Assembly: GCF_037975245.1 (NCBI RefSeq)
Contig: NC_092562.1
Coordinates: 27,975,554 to 28,039,553, forward strand
Reading direction: 5' to 3'
DNA: 64,000 nucleotides
From: Apostichopus japonicus
Lineage: Eukaryota > Echinodermata > Holothuroidea > Aspidochirotida > Stichopodidae
Below, in pieces: positions 1 to 13,200 of the stretch (within the stretch, counting starts at the first letter, position 1; every line of letters starts with the position of its first letter). Under the pieces are notes generated by a model. The model was not told the DNA's origin and searched no databases. It saw nothing but the letters and a program-made list of their open reading frames with translations. The position numbers and the translations under genes are program-made.

Positions 1-1040
1 TTTTGGCAAATATGGACTTATATTGACAACACTGTAAAACTTGCAGGAACATAAATATCATTTCCATCAACTAAGGCCTAGAACCAGGGCTGTACTTTAA
101 TGATTGCCCGGTTGCCCGGGGCAACTGAAAATTATGTGTCTGGCAAGTTCCCTCTTATCTCAAATTGCCTGATTGTGCAAGTGATAGATGTGTAAATATT
201 AACAAAGTATCAACTATCTAAGCACAAACTAAGACCTTGGTGAGAATGTTCTAGATTCCTCCTTTGCAGAAGTATTATAAGCTTGACGATCTTTTCACTG
301 TTACCATTTTGTCATTGACTTTGTCCATGACAAGTCTCAATAGGAATTAACTGTGTAAATTGGTTTGCTATTCGCAAGTGCTATTTGCAAATGCGACTGG
401 GCAAGTTGCTTTAAAAATTAATGTACAGCTCTGCCTAGATTATTGTGACTATTATGTTAATATATACATATATGACTACATGTAGCTCAAGCAATTTCAA
501 ATAGTATTCTAGGCCTTTGTTATTAACCTCTAGAAGCCTAGTTTAGCATGTTTACAAATGTGAGAAAAGAGATAAGAACAGCAGCAAATGTTCAGAAAGA
601 AAACAGGATGAGACTTGCTTCTAGGCCTACAGTGAGAGCTTTCTTCGTCCTTTATCATTTATGATGGCAACAGACAATAAAAACTTAAGCTGATATGCGC
701 TAGGTAATATAACTAAGCTAGGACGTACGTTAGAACAGAACAGTCATTTAATCCTACTGGAGTTTCAACCTCCTGAAGTAAGGTTACTTTAGCGATTACT
801 GGTCCAACCTAGCATATAGACCAACATCGGGCTAACTTACTTTAGGCTACTTTGCAAATGGATATTGTTTGACCTCACTTTTGTAAACAGATTAACATTG
901 GAGACTCTTGTTATGTTAGTACACTTCAACTTTCAAGGGCTGGCTTACATTGCAATCGCAACATCTGGTAAATAAATTACATTGTTACATACTATAGGTT
1001 CACAACGCTACATGCCAGTTAGGGCTACACGCCAGCTAGG

Positions 1041-1235
1041 GCATTACGGTACCAAAGTCATCTTTCTGTAGTCATTCCTCGTACTAACAAAGTCAAATAT
1101 GGAGATTTTTCTTTCAGTGCAGCAGGTCCTAAACTCTGGAATTCTCTTCCTCATCACTTGAGAAATGTCACATCTATTGACACTTTTAAGAAGCATTTGA
1201 AAACTTATCTCTTTAGGCTTGAGTATGGGCATTAA
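1041..1235 (+). mobile_element. LINE ORF2 C-terminal fragment
   Basis: Sixty-four open codons end at TAA. They read as the typical end of a non-LTR retrotransposon ORF2: a GDFSFSAAGPKLWNSLP segment, then a DTFKKHLKTYLF segment. The frame begins abruptly with no upstream reverse transcriptase, so this is a 5'-truncated copy. About 250 bp of AT-rich sequence after the stop may be its 3' UTR. The LINE clade was not determined. Confidence 0.75.
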
Positions 1236-1492
1236 TCTTATTAACATTACATTGTTTCATTCACATTACTGTGCCCATTTTTATGTATATTTATATGTTC
1301 TTTATTGTGGTTTATAACCCTGTCTTATATCAGTTTTTTTACTTTTACTGCTGTTGTTATTACTTTAAGGTTTTCTTAAGCTTGGTAATTTTATATTCCA
1401 GGTATTGGTTCTTTACTACAGTGCTCTTGAGCATGTTTTATTTCATGATAACAGCACTTTAATATATGGTATTTATTATGGTATTTGGTACT

Positions 1493-1678
1493 AGGCCTAA
1501 TTTTAGAATCCGTACCATTCCTAACCCCTAACCCCATTCCCTAACCCTAATTCCTAACCCTATTCCCTACTTCCTAACCCTACTTCCAGCCTAAGTTCCT
1601 AACCCTACTTCCTAACCCTAATTCCTAGCCCCTAGTAAGCTTTCCTATTCATATGGTACGGATTCTAAAGTTAGGCCT
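1493..1678. mobile_element. Short inverted-repeat element with telomere-like CCCTAA interior
   Basis: The first 26 bases (1493-1518, starting AGGCCTAA and ending CCGTACCAT) match the reverse complement of the last 26 (1653-1678) at 25 positions. Between them are about 120 bp of degenerate CCCTAA/TTCCTAACCC repeats. No clear target-site duplication was found. Read as a MITE-like element that picked up or amplified a telomere-type repeat. Confidence 0.65.
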
Positions 1679-1699
1679 GGTATTTATATTAATAGTACC

Positions 1700-2590
1700 A
1701 TTGTAGTGTATGTTACAGTAGTTACATAACTTACTGGTCGAGTACAGAACTAGACTGTTGGGGACCCAATGCCTACACTGCAGAAGGATAATACTGCGGT
1801 AGGATAGCACTAGGCTGCAGTAGGCCTACAGCGTGCATTGGGGATTTAGGCTAATGATTTGTACGTTGTTTTTCGATAGGCTAATTAAAGATTAGATACA
1901 TGGGTTCCAACTAGGTGTAGGAGGGACTAGCCTTGGGCCTTGGTGACAATTCTTACAATATTAATGAATTTGATCCACAATTTCTTCTCAAAGGAGCTGT
2001 GACACTGCCAGGAGAATGCCAAAATCAAGCATGAACTGAAGCTTGCTCAAAATAAGTTAGGTGAACTTCGAACGCAGAAGTTATATTCCACTTTCAGGTT
2101 AATCCAACGTTGGGTTTAGTCATGGTTAACCTTACCATCTCGTACATACGTAAACAAAAGAGATAAAATATGCATTCACCAAGAAATACAAAATATGTAC
2201 TAGATCGACGCAGACAACTTGTTAAATAGTATGTGACACCGGCAATAGCTTGTAGTTGTATGTTTTTTTAAATAGTGAAATAAACACACATAGAAACACA
2301 AACAGTTAATGTATGTCTAAAAGCCTCGGACTTGAGTCTTTTACGAAAATAAATAGTAGCCTAATAAGTGCAGTTACGCAATGAAAAGCCTGTGAAAGTG
2401 GAATTTGAAACCCCATCTCAATACCTTGATTCAAGATACGGTTTATATATTTTCTAAATCTTCAACTACTCCTGGCAGTTAGATCAAAGTAGGTGGTCTG
2501 TGTTTGCATCGGGTATACTGCTCTTCAAAACTTCTACTTTATATTATTTCCTTCTGGGATTCAATCAAGTTGACTTACTTACTTAGAAAG
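1700..2590. other. Stretch without recognised feature
   Basis: No coding region, RNA gene or clear repeat seen on either strand. Confidence 0.4.
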
Positions 2591-2591
2591 G

Positions 2592-2953
2592 AAAGGGTGT
2601 GAAGACTCGCGCAAAAAGAAACGTCTAATGACGGTAATCTGACCTAGTTTCGAATTAGGTGTAACAGTAGTGTTAGACGCCACCATCGATCCCAGAAAAT
2701 ACACACACAACTTGCTTCCGTCGGTAATAAAACACTAGTGCACAGTCCATACATGCAGATACAGCCAATACCCACAACACAGTGTACATAGCAGCGATGG
2801 ACATCTCAGGTCTAGTTAAAAGATAACAAGGTATCACGTTTCATTACTGTCTGCATTTTGTAGCGACACGAAAAAAACTTCACTTGCAAGCAACGGAAGT
2901 TAACTTTTTCAGATGGCGGCACGAGGTTTGGGGCGAGTCTTCAACGCCTTTAA
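2592..2953 (+). mobile_element. TTAA-flanked MITE family, copy 1
   Basis: About 360 bp. It begins AAAGGGTGTGAAGACTCGCGC (its last base is shared with the family consensus) and ends near TCTTCAACGCCTTTAA. The ends are imperfect inverted repeats around TGAAGACTCGC. Two more copies occur at 22019-22788 and 59918-60545. TTAA is present at the right end here and at both ends of the other two copies, which suggests a piggyBac-type mover. It has no coding capacity. Confidence 0.65.
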
Positions 2954-3348
2954 CTTGGCAACACTAGGCTAACCAGGAAAATCATGTATTACGACATAGT
3001 TGGCTTCCACCCTTTATCCCTTTTCCCCCCTGGTGGGATAGGAGGTGGGTGGGGAGAGGTGAGAGGGGGGATTAATAGGAGTATTTCCCACATTAATATA
3101 TTTATAAAAATACTCTCTGAAAAGTTGAGTGTTTGTATTTGCAAAGAGATGGTGATAAAATAAAACAAGGACAAACAAAGTCTGGAGAACAAATACTTTA
3201 TTATGATTACAGTTATAGCAATTCGAAAGATACACCACATTTTCTTGCCATGATTTATACCTACGCATCTTCATCACCTCCTTGAGATATAGCAATGGAC
3301 TTCAGCTTGCAATATGGTTAAACTATATAAGAGCCAAATATTCTAAGC

Positions 3349-3985
3349 CAAGGGCGGCGGAACCGGGGGGGCACAGGGGGCACGTGCCCCCCTCACTTTT
3401 CCTCAGGTTAAAAATGTGCCCTTTTTCTACATAAAAATTGAGGTGTCTCAAGTTAGCAAGGGGCCAGGGAACCAGAATGAACACTCGGGAAGGGCCGTTT
3501 CCGGCCATCTGAGGGGTTTGTAAAACCAAAAATTTTCTTGTACGCTCCGCGCCAACCGATGATGGCGCTCCGCTCAGATAGTCATGCATACAACTTTGCA
3601 AATCCTGGCTACGCCCCTGACTTTTAATGAATTTCTGTGGGTCAAACTGAAAGCAATTTCGAATGGAAAAAATTTGCTAATATATTATCAAGAAATAAAC
3701 TCTAATTCGGAAGATTTTACCTCATTTTGTCTCAAAAGGAAACTTGTTCCTTGTTTCCCAATTTGCACATTGGATATTGCAGTGCTAGTATGCATATTTT
3801 CCTTGAGGGTGCACGGGGGGGGGGGGGGCGTTGATGGAGTGATGTGTATACGTAAATAAGATAATACAATAAGAGTTATAAAGGGTACTAAATATAAGGC
3901 TGTATCAGTCAGTCCAATCGAATTTCTGCAAAGTGCCCTTTGATGTCGGTGCCCCCCCAGATTAAAAGTGCTTCCGCTGCCCTTG
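3349..3985 (+). mobile_element. hAT-like non-autonomous element (CAAGGGCGG family), long copy
   Basis: Termini CAAGGGCGGCGGAACC and the inverted GCTTCCGCTGCCCTTG, flanked by the perfect 8-bp duplication TTCTAAGC (3341-3348 and 3986-3993). Eight-bp duplications with CA..TG ends are characteristic of hAT transposons. The 637-bp interior contains poly-G/poly-C runs and the shared block TTTCCGGCCATCTG. No transposase frame is present. A 459-bp sister copy lies at 53883-54341. Confidence 0.8.
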
Positions 3986-4699
3986 TTCTAAGCAACAGGG
4001 TTATGACAAAATTACTAAAACAATATATACCCAATCAAATCTCTTGTTAAACATTTATAACCTGGTTAGACACAAAGAATTTCTCAGGGTGATCTTATAG
4101 AAGTATTTTCATCCAAAATAGTAAATTTTTACTTTTAAATGTTCACCTTTCAAGCCAAAAACCTGCCGAGAATACCACTTTGTCAAATGGCAGTCTCAGT
4201 TCTTTACATCAGATCAAATCTGATAGTTAGAACATCAACATATTAAGCAGTTTGCCTTTCAGAAGACTTAAAGTTCTCACTTCTGGACTCATAATCTTAC
4301 CCGAGTACATTTTATGAACTTGTACAGCTGGTTTTGTACTCACACCAGTCACAATCATACTCAAAATAAAATCAAGAAATCAAACTCACTTTGCTCTATC
4401 TATTGAATTTTGAATTGAGATATTGTTCTTGTACTCTTGGGTTTTGTGCTAATACCTGTACCTATAAACTCAGAGCAGAGCAAAGTACTCATAATCTAGT
4501 CTGTGGTACTCATACTTGTACTCAAGGCATTATTCTCATATTCATGGTTTTGTACTCTCATACATACAACCCTTGACTTTCAGCAAAAGTTAACTTTATT
4601 GTGCAGGAGAGAAAAGAGTATGGATGATACCGATTTGTCACAACAAATTATAAAATTATAAATATAAAAAAAGCGGTATTTTCCTAATGTATATTGGAG

Positions 4700-5200
4700 T
4701 GTCAAGTTAAGACCATTAATGCGGTAGAACGTGTCACTACATACAAATATCTAGGAATAGTATTGAACGATAAGTTTAACTTGGGGGGGATCATGTTGCT
4801 GACCAGGTAAAATAAATTGAATTCTAGGCTATACCGTCTTCGGAAAATGTTTCTCTTCAACGTACGTAATCGAAAATTCTAGAGATGTTTTATAATGCTA
4901 TATGATTTGTGGAAATTGGAGATATTGCATAATTTACTGGGATGGTAATGTTAAAAGGTCAGAAAGGGATTGTATTGATAAATTATCAAGAAAGCAGAAA
5001 AAGTAATTGAGGAAGGGGTGGGGGGAAGGGGGTCTTTGTTTGTAGTTGGTTTGGAGTGACTGTAGTCATCTGTTGTATTCTACACTTCGTAACAGTCTTA
5101 TAAATAGGGGTATTGGTAGACTGAGATTTCCTAACTTGAATACTAATCGTTATCGGTATCCTTTTCATCTCTCGTGCAATTAAACTTTACAACAGCAAAT
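4700..5200 (+). mobile_element. Decayed LINE reverse-transcriptase fragment
   Basis: One frame reads TTYKYLGIVLNDKFNLG, the hallmark segment after the reverse-transcriptase core of non-LTR elements, followed by RLYRLRKMFLFNVRN and, further on, LLYSTLRNSLINRGI. Stops and frame shifts interrupt it, so it is a dead copy. Confidence 0.65.
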
Positions 5201-5835
5201 TTAAGTTGTTAGTCCTCATATTGTGTATGTCTTACTGGTTTTTTTTAATCAATCTTACCTTTTTATTACAATTATCTTTATACTTGTTCTTAGATTCATA
5301 TATTTCTTGTGATTTCTTATGACTTGTGCAAGTACCACAATTTCTTTTTATGGAGTAATCAAGTTTTTACTTTAAGACCATAGGACACTGCATCTGGTTT
5401 CATGCACTCAAAAGAATTTGATTCAAGTTGATTTAATAAATAAAAATTCCACTTTTATTCTTTCAAGCGTGTCATTCTGACACTTATCCACATAAAATAT
5501 CACTTTCATGGAAGTCCAAGCTCGATCAGATATCAACAAAGATCCTTAATTATTCAAAATGGAGCTTGAACAGTGAAACTAATGAGGTTGGATATGTCGT
5601 GTTAAAAGGATTTGTAACAATTACTTTCAAGATCAATGAAATGTGCCTTCACAACATGTTTGTCCTCTTAAATCTGTGATGAGATTGCAACTCTTTTGGT
5701 CATCTACTCCAATGTTTGACATGGAAAAGTTGACTAATAAGGCTAATAAAGTAAACTGTAATTGAGTTTCTTTGAGTATGACATAGGGATACAAAATAAA
5801 TACATCAACTTACACAACTGCTTTACACACAACCT

Positions 5836-6037
5836 CACCCAGTTGGGACAATTTTTTCTATATTGTCATGTTCTGCTTCAGAGCACTCGTATTGTCAGTA
5901 CGAGCAGTACGAATATCATGTTTCTATCAGATCAAGGTTAGGAACTGTTTGTACTGTCAATACCAGTGCTTTGAGAACATGGTATTGGAGTACAGTTTAG
6001 AGAGGTACTAGCATTAGGAAATTGTCCCAACTGGCTG
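5836..6037. mobile_element. Small hAT-like MITE inside a duplicated segment
   Basis: 202 bp with terminal inverted repeats CACCCAGTTGGGACAATTT and the inverse of CAGCCAGTTGGGACAATTT. The flanks CACAACCT (5828-5835) and CACAACAA (6038-6045) agree at 6 of 8 positions. The neighbouring sequence is repeated without the insertion at about 6102-6180, which gives an empty site. Confidence 0.7.
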
Positions 6038-6045
6038 CACAACAA

Positions 6046-6185
6046 TGATTGTCTATGAATATTCATGAATGACTTGCTTATAATGATTACATCAAAATAA
6101 ATACATCAACTTACACAACTGCTTTACATACAACATTGATTGTCTATGAATATTCATGAATGACTTGCTTATAATGATTACATCA
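6046..6185 (+). repeat. Partial tandem duplication holding the empty site of the 5836-6037 element
   Basis: A segment running GATTGTCTATGAATATTC to GATTACATCAAA occurs at about 6048-6093 and again at about 6141-6186. The linking block TACATCAACTTACACAACTG occurs at about 5800 and 6100. The second copy lacks the MITE. Confidence 0.7.
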
Positions 6186-6838
6186 AAGGCACTGTAAAGG
6201 GTAGACTTTGATCACACTTAAAAATGGAAAAGGCTGAAAGACTGTTTCGATGATTGCCGTAAGGAATCAAAAACGTGAAACGACAAAGCATAAAAAGCTG
6301 CATAAGAATTAGATTCTTCTGAATCGGACAATTATCACACACAGCTTACAACTGTGTTATTATTATTTACTAAGACTGTACATAGAATGTATCACTATCA
6401 AACTTAACAGGCACATACCGCAAGATCTTGAATGTTATGAAATCAAATTAAAGTCAAAATAGAAGCAAAAGGAACTTTCTACTAGTCTGTTTGCAAAATC
6501 CTATGATGAAAACAGGTTTTGTGTGTTGGATATCCACTTATTGTATATACTGAGCAACATCAATATAATATCATTCTGAGGTGAAGGGCCATTATCCCAA
6601 TCTACCCATATCCTCTAACGTTCGCTTAAAATATGACATTAACTTTGATTATTGAAAGATGTTCCAATGAAACAGCATGTTATTTATGTAAGGGACAGTA
6701 CGACACATTTAGGGGCAGTACGACACCTTGTAGGGACAGTACGACACATTGATATGACACTACCTCACCTGAACATAACATTTCGATTTAATATACAGTG
6801 TGCTGAGAAACCTCTTGATGGTACTTCATGCAATATTA

Positions 6839-6844
6839 TTTATT
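6839..6844 (-). promoter_or_regulatory. Candidate poly(A) signal of the M3 peptidase gene
   Basis: AATAAA on the minus strand about 360 bp beyond the peptidase stop codon. The position suits a 3' UTR, but the region is AT-rich and a chance match is possible. Confidence 0.3.
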
Positions 6845-7204
6845 ATTAAAATGACTTTCTGTTGAACAGCTTTGACAAATGTTTCCCATAACAAGCCAAG
6901 AACCATCATCCACAGACATCTCACTATATGAAAAAAAAACAGCCTCGAATGAGATGAGGAAGACTTATACAATTTGCCAAAAGCAAACCACGACCTTTGA
7001 CCTGACTTCGAAAGAAAGGAGGGAACCAGGGCTACACGGCGAATCAAGGAAAGTCTGAAACACTCACAGAAATATTCACTGCAAAAACTACACCGAAGAC
7101 AGTTACTATGACAACAAGAAATCACCAAGGCAACGGCTTGATACGTCGTCGCTATGGTGTCTCTAGGTACTAATGACAGAGATGGATGCCTCCCACCTAG
7201 CTGT

Positions 7205-10200
7205 TTATAGCTTCAGTCCTTTACTGATCAAGAATGCCTCCTGAGTTGGGTCGCGACCTAGGAAATTTTTCAGCATGTCCATAGCGTCCTAGAGGGAAGA
7301 CAAAGGCAAAGAAGAGTGTAATACTGGTCAGTAAGAGTAAAAAACAGACAATGAGAAACAGACAATACAAATCACAGAATTGCTCATTGGAGATGTCAGC
7401 TCAACGGAGTAATAACAAAATGTCACGTCGACTAGACCATCTCCCCTACTACCCCTCTCCCTCCCCCCCCCATAATCCCCAGCCGATATCCCTTCTTATT
7501 CAGGCAATTGTCAGCTCCTTCTGTTCCATTCCGACCTTTTGTACACTATTTTTCAAAATAACTGTTTTATGAGGAGAGACGAGCAGAAATTGATGTGGAT
7601 CAGAAAAATGGGGAGAGTGTAACTTAAAGCAGCAACTTCACTATTCATGTATTTAGGTTTTACTGCAAAAACATATACGATAACATCCTCCAGTGAATCT
7701 GAGGCAATTTCAATGTGCACAACCGTGTCGTCAGCCAATGATATTTCTTCCTTTGTTTACATCTCAGCTCACAAGCTACGAGATGGTTACCTGTCGAGAT
7801 TGTACAATATAGAGTCAAACATGGGAGAGCAGATAAATTCATCCCTTTGCTGGGTTCCTCGCAGCACTTAAAATTATGTCAATGCCACCTACCATGGAAC
7901 CGCCGGGCTCAAGAATGAACTTCCTGTAGTCTCGGCCCACGTCTGAACTCATGATACCTTCCTTCTTAAACCTGGAATGAAACATGTCGCATGAGTAGAC
8001 CTCACTCCACTGGAATTAGAGAAAACGGAAAAAAAAAGATTACAAATAATGATTAAAGAAATATGCCAAGCATAATGACTGGTATTTATACACCTTGAAT
8101 GTTGCATGAATAGACTGCACTCTACTTGAAGGAAAGAAAAGGTAAAGCATATTATAAATAGTGATAAAAGTAATATGCGAAGCATAATGACTGGTATTTA
8201 TGCACCGCGAACGTTGCATGAATAGACCACATGCTACTTCAATGAAAGAAACGACAAGCAAATTAAGAACAATGAAAATAAAACAACAAGCATGGCTGGT
8301 TTTGTTTTCTCTGTGCTTCAAAATGTTGATGTTTTTTTTTCCCAATCTATGTAGCGTTGCAACTGGCAAGTTGACTTAATATTGTCTGCTGCGATCATCC
8401 ATGTAGGTAACTAAAGTGCATGTGCTGACATTTACTTTATTATTATTTTTTTTTAATAATAATTTTTTTATAATAATTTTTTACAAAATAAATTCCCCTT
8501 TCCTGTCAAGTGTCTGTCTAAATATCTGTTGGGATACTTACATGTAAATTACATGTAAATTACAACCTGCTAGATAAAAGTTAAAAGCTACTAAAGTACG
8601 ACTGCTTTCTCAGCAGAAGACTAGAGGTACTCACCAAGTATCCGTAGTATTGTGCATCATAACCGTCGGCCAGATGAGCAAACGTGGCGCACATGTTTGT
8701 ACCTTCAGTCGCTGGAATGCCCAGGATCTCATCGGAGAGTTTGCGGTAGATGCTGTAGGTATCAGCCTGTTAAATAAAGCGAACAAACGGGACGAATGAA
8801 TCGGGATGATGAAAAGATAACTTTTTCCATTTGGACATCAAAACGACTGTATGTCTGGTACATGCTAGTAAAACAGACCACCAACCGACCAAGGAACTGT
8901 TTTTGCATGTTTTCCATTTATGGTATCGGACTTTCTGTGAGTCTTGTAACTATAACTTCAACAGGAATGACTAAAGAATACTTTATCATACCATTACCAG
9001 CTAGAGCTGAATTTACAACTCCCAAATAGTTAAAAAATGGAATAGCAGATCTCTTGAGGTTGCAAAATGTGATCTACTTCCTAAACCAACATGAGTTTTC
9101 TGATCCTTTCCCATCTTGGTACTTTATAATGTTATTGTGAACTAACCTTTTCAACTACTTAGAAAATTTAAACTGATCTCTTATTAGTAGCTGCATCGCC
9201 AGCATTTTATATGTTATGCCACCCCCCCCCCCACCACCTCCAAAATAAATTAAACACTGCCAAATCGGGTGGAAAATGCCAAATAACATTTTGTTGATAT
9301 TTTCATGACAAGTGACGCTGCATACATATGTGTTGAAACTGTGTTGGTTAACATAATAAAGGGAAAAGCTTTTGGCCTTTAAAAATGCCAAACTGGCAGC
9401 CCTGGTTAGGAGCATACCTTCTCTGAAGTGTGGATGACCTGGTCAAAGGTCCCCAGGAGGATCTGACGCAGATTGAAGACGCCTGCATTGGCATTCTTGG
9501 CCTTGACCAGTTTCTGAACCATCTCGTCCGGAATCTGCGAACCGTCTTTGTAGTGACCTGACATCCTACTGAGGGATTCCGACTGCCAACACCAGTTCTC
9601 CAACATCTGCGATGGAGCTTCTACAAAGTCTCTTTCGACTCTGGTTCCACTAACGGGGATGCAAGGAGAAAAACACGGAGGGATTTACCTGAGAGAAATG
9701 GTTTTACTCTTGGAATTGCCCTTATAAAGGAATTGCCTTCATAGATTAGTAAGGTTCATTCACTTATATAATGTTGACCACAGCATTTTGATAAAAATGT
9801 TTATTCTATTAAAACAACAATATACTTCACTACCTTGATCAGCTAAGTCTAATGTCAAATTCCATTTTTAAAGTGAGAATTTCTTTTTAATTTACCAGTT
9901 GAATTATTTCTTTTATTGTGAAAAATGCTAGTAGGAAAGTTGTCTGGGGGATCACATGTAGAGAGGAGAATCATATTTATTAATTATTTGCTCCTTCACT
10001 CATTAATCTTCATATTCCAAGAAAGTTGCTTACTTTCACAACTTGCATATTTATGTCGAATATTACCTAAATTTTGTAAAACTAAAGAAAAAAGAAAAGA
10101 ATAAAAAGAAGCTGTTTGAGGTACCTGAACATTGGGAAGTCTGCCTTGGAGCATAGCTGGTGCATCACATGACCAAATTCGTGAAAGAATGTCTCTACCT

Positions 10201-13200
10201 AAAATTTCAAAATAAAATATAGATGAATTAATAAATAAATAGGTGACAGAAATGTGACTGGGAAAATATTTTTAACAAGAGCCCAAGGGCACTGTGGTTC
10301 CTTGCTTGGGGTATATGACAATACACATAATATTATCAAGCAAGATTGGGCTGAAATAGTCCAAGTAATTGTGGTCCTACATGTTCCCATAAAGTAACCA
10401 ACACTATAGCCAACACTTTTGTGATCACAAAATGTGATCGGATTTTTTATCAAAAGGCACTTTTGAGATCTAAATATGGCGTCGCAAATGTAAGAAATAT
10501 AAGAGACCTACAAGCGTGTCAACAGATATGATAACAATGGTGACCTCAGATGACATGACCTTTAAGTTTCAAAATGTTCCACCACCCCATTCACAACTTG
10601 TCCCAAAATATCAACCATGTCACACCTTGGCATTGAGATTTAATTGCATTAAACGTCAAAAAATTAACTTTGAACTTGTATGTAACTTCACACACAAAGG
10701 TCACCCGGAGGTCAACCAAATGAAATTTTTGATCGGTGAGACCTAAATAGAGCATGACTGTAAAAATTCAAACATTTTTTCTTTGCCCATTTTCTCCCCC
10801 ATAATACTACTTTTTTAACATTAGCTGACCTTTGGTGACCTTGGATCACATGACCATTAAGTTTGAAAATATTCCCCTATACCATTTGCAACTTGTCCAA
10901 AAAAATCAACCTTGTCACACCTTGGCACTGGGAGTTATTGCATTAAATGTGTGAAAATTAACTTTGACCTCAAATAACTTCGCACACGAAGGTCACACGG
11001 GGGTCCACCCATTGACATTTATGATCAGAAGGTACCTTTGATATCCAAATCTAGCATCAAAACCAAACATTTTCTTTTTTGATCGTTTCCTCCCAAAATA
11101 AGCACATTTTTTCTAATGTGACCTTTGACCTTTTGACCTTGGTTTCAGATGTAGTTTAATCTCCTGATTCCAAAAAACAAAACGAAAAGTCTGTACAACC
11201 ATCCTCCGACCGAAAAACTTTGACACCACATAACTTCGCACATAAAGGTCACACGGGGTCAACCTATTGACATTTATGATCAGAAGGTACCTTTGACATC
11301 TGAAAATAGCATCGAAACTGTAAAAATCCCAAAAACACGAAAAGGTCACCAGAGGTCAAATTGAGGTCAAGGGTCACCCAGATGCGGGTCGACAATTGGA
11401 TTACATTGAGGCAACTCCCAACCCTATCAGACATTTTGTTCTCAAGTTATTGCAAAAATACTAGTTTTTTATCATTACTTGACCTTTGGTGACCTCGGAT
11501 CACATGACCGTTAAGTTTGAAAATGCTCCCCTAACCAGTTCACAACTTGTCCCAAAATATCAATCTTGTCGCACATTGGCACTGGGAGTTATTGCAGTTT
11601 TAATATTTTCGGTTTTTGGACCAGAACTGACCTTTGGTGACCTTTGTGGGCACCAAAAACAATAGGGCACACCTTCTCCATATGGCGGATCTATAGTCCA
11701 AGTTTGGCCTCAATCCAACATTCCCTTATTGAGATAGAGCGTACCCAAGCAAGTGTCACAGACGCACACACACACACACATACATACACACATACGCCAA
11801 CCTGACTGCATAGGTTCCTTTTGCTAAAGCAAGGAACCAAAAATGTGAAAGAGCAGAGAAATTCATATTTAGAAACAGGATTTGAACCAGAGACTTGACG
11901 GTTTATAAATCCTACATTCTACCAGCTGAGTTACTCAACTCTAAAATTGGCAGAGATCCCTGTAGAGCTGTTTCTTTGATGATCCTGACAATCAGAAGCC
12001 ACAGTACCTTGTATACCCTGCAGTCAGGAATCATTTCATTTTTAAAATAAATAATAAAAAAATGCATCAGCCAAATCTCAGCTGTTATACTGTTAAGCCT
12101 CCAAACTGGCACAACCCATATCAGCAGGAGGGGTTAAGTGACCAATTTGAGCTAAAAACCAAAATTGGATATTTCAAATGTTTGTCACTTTAAAATGTCA
12201 AGTACACAAAGTGCCTGGGTAGTAACTGTTGGGGAGGAGGGGAGGGGGAGGTGGGAGGAGGGGAGGAGGAGGGGGAGAGTGCTCACAGGATCTTCAACTT
12301 TTAGAAAATTTCAATCTTAATTTTACCTCATCATGCATCAACAGAGATGGTGAATCCTTGGTTGGTTTTGTGAAATTGGCCACCATAGCTGCTACCGATG
12401 GCTGCCTGCTACCGTCACCACGTAGGCAACCGGGCTGCATGGAAAGAAACAGGGTCACAAAAACCAAAGCTGTGTCAAGGACAGAAGAGTACAGTTTGTC
12501 GAGCCGAGAAAAAAAAATACAATTGTATTTCCTCAATTATTTCAACGAATATGAAAGGGAATGTTTATAAATGCAATGTTTGGTGTCAGTGGTCTGCTAA
12601 GAATCTTACTTTCAGAACTTTAAAGTGTGACAGATGAGAAGGCCAACACATGTTTACATTGATCATCAACACTGTTCTGAGGCGATAAGAAGAATACAGG
12701 TTCACATATATAGGGTTCTTCGTCTTCAACAAGAAATATATAATTCTTTTTTTTCTAAGAAAATTAGGCTTTTAAAGTAGACTTCCGATTAAAGTAGACT
12801 TCCGTAGCATTTACAAGTAGTTGATTACCTGTAGACCAAAGCAGGCTGCATGACTGAATTTGCCTTCTCTTGGGAAGAGATCGAGGTAGAAGAAGCCCAT
12901 AAACTTGGCCGTGTCCCTGTCAACCACACTGTACTGTTAGGTAAGTAAAATAGAGGTTATTATGACAATGCTTTATGCTATGCTATTACAATGCTATTTT
13001 GCTACTACAATGCTAATATTACAATTTACTGTTAGGTAAGTAAAATAGAGGTTATTATGACAATGCTTTATGCTATGCTATTACAATGCTATTTTGCTAC
13101 TACAATGCTAATATTACAATTTACTGTTAGGTAAGTAAAATAGAGGTTATTATGACAATGCTTTATGCTATGCTATTACAATGCTATTTTGCTACTACAA

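Noticed and set aside
1515-1635. True interstitial telomere
   Set aside because: The repeats are degenerate and exactly bounded by inverted repeats, so a mobile-element core fits better than a chromosome-end relic.
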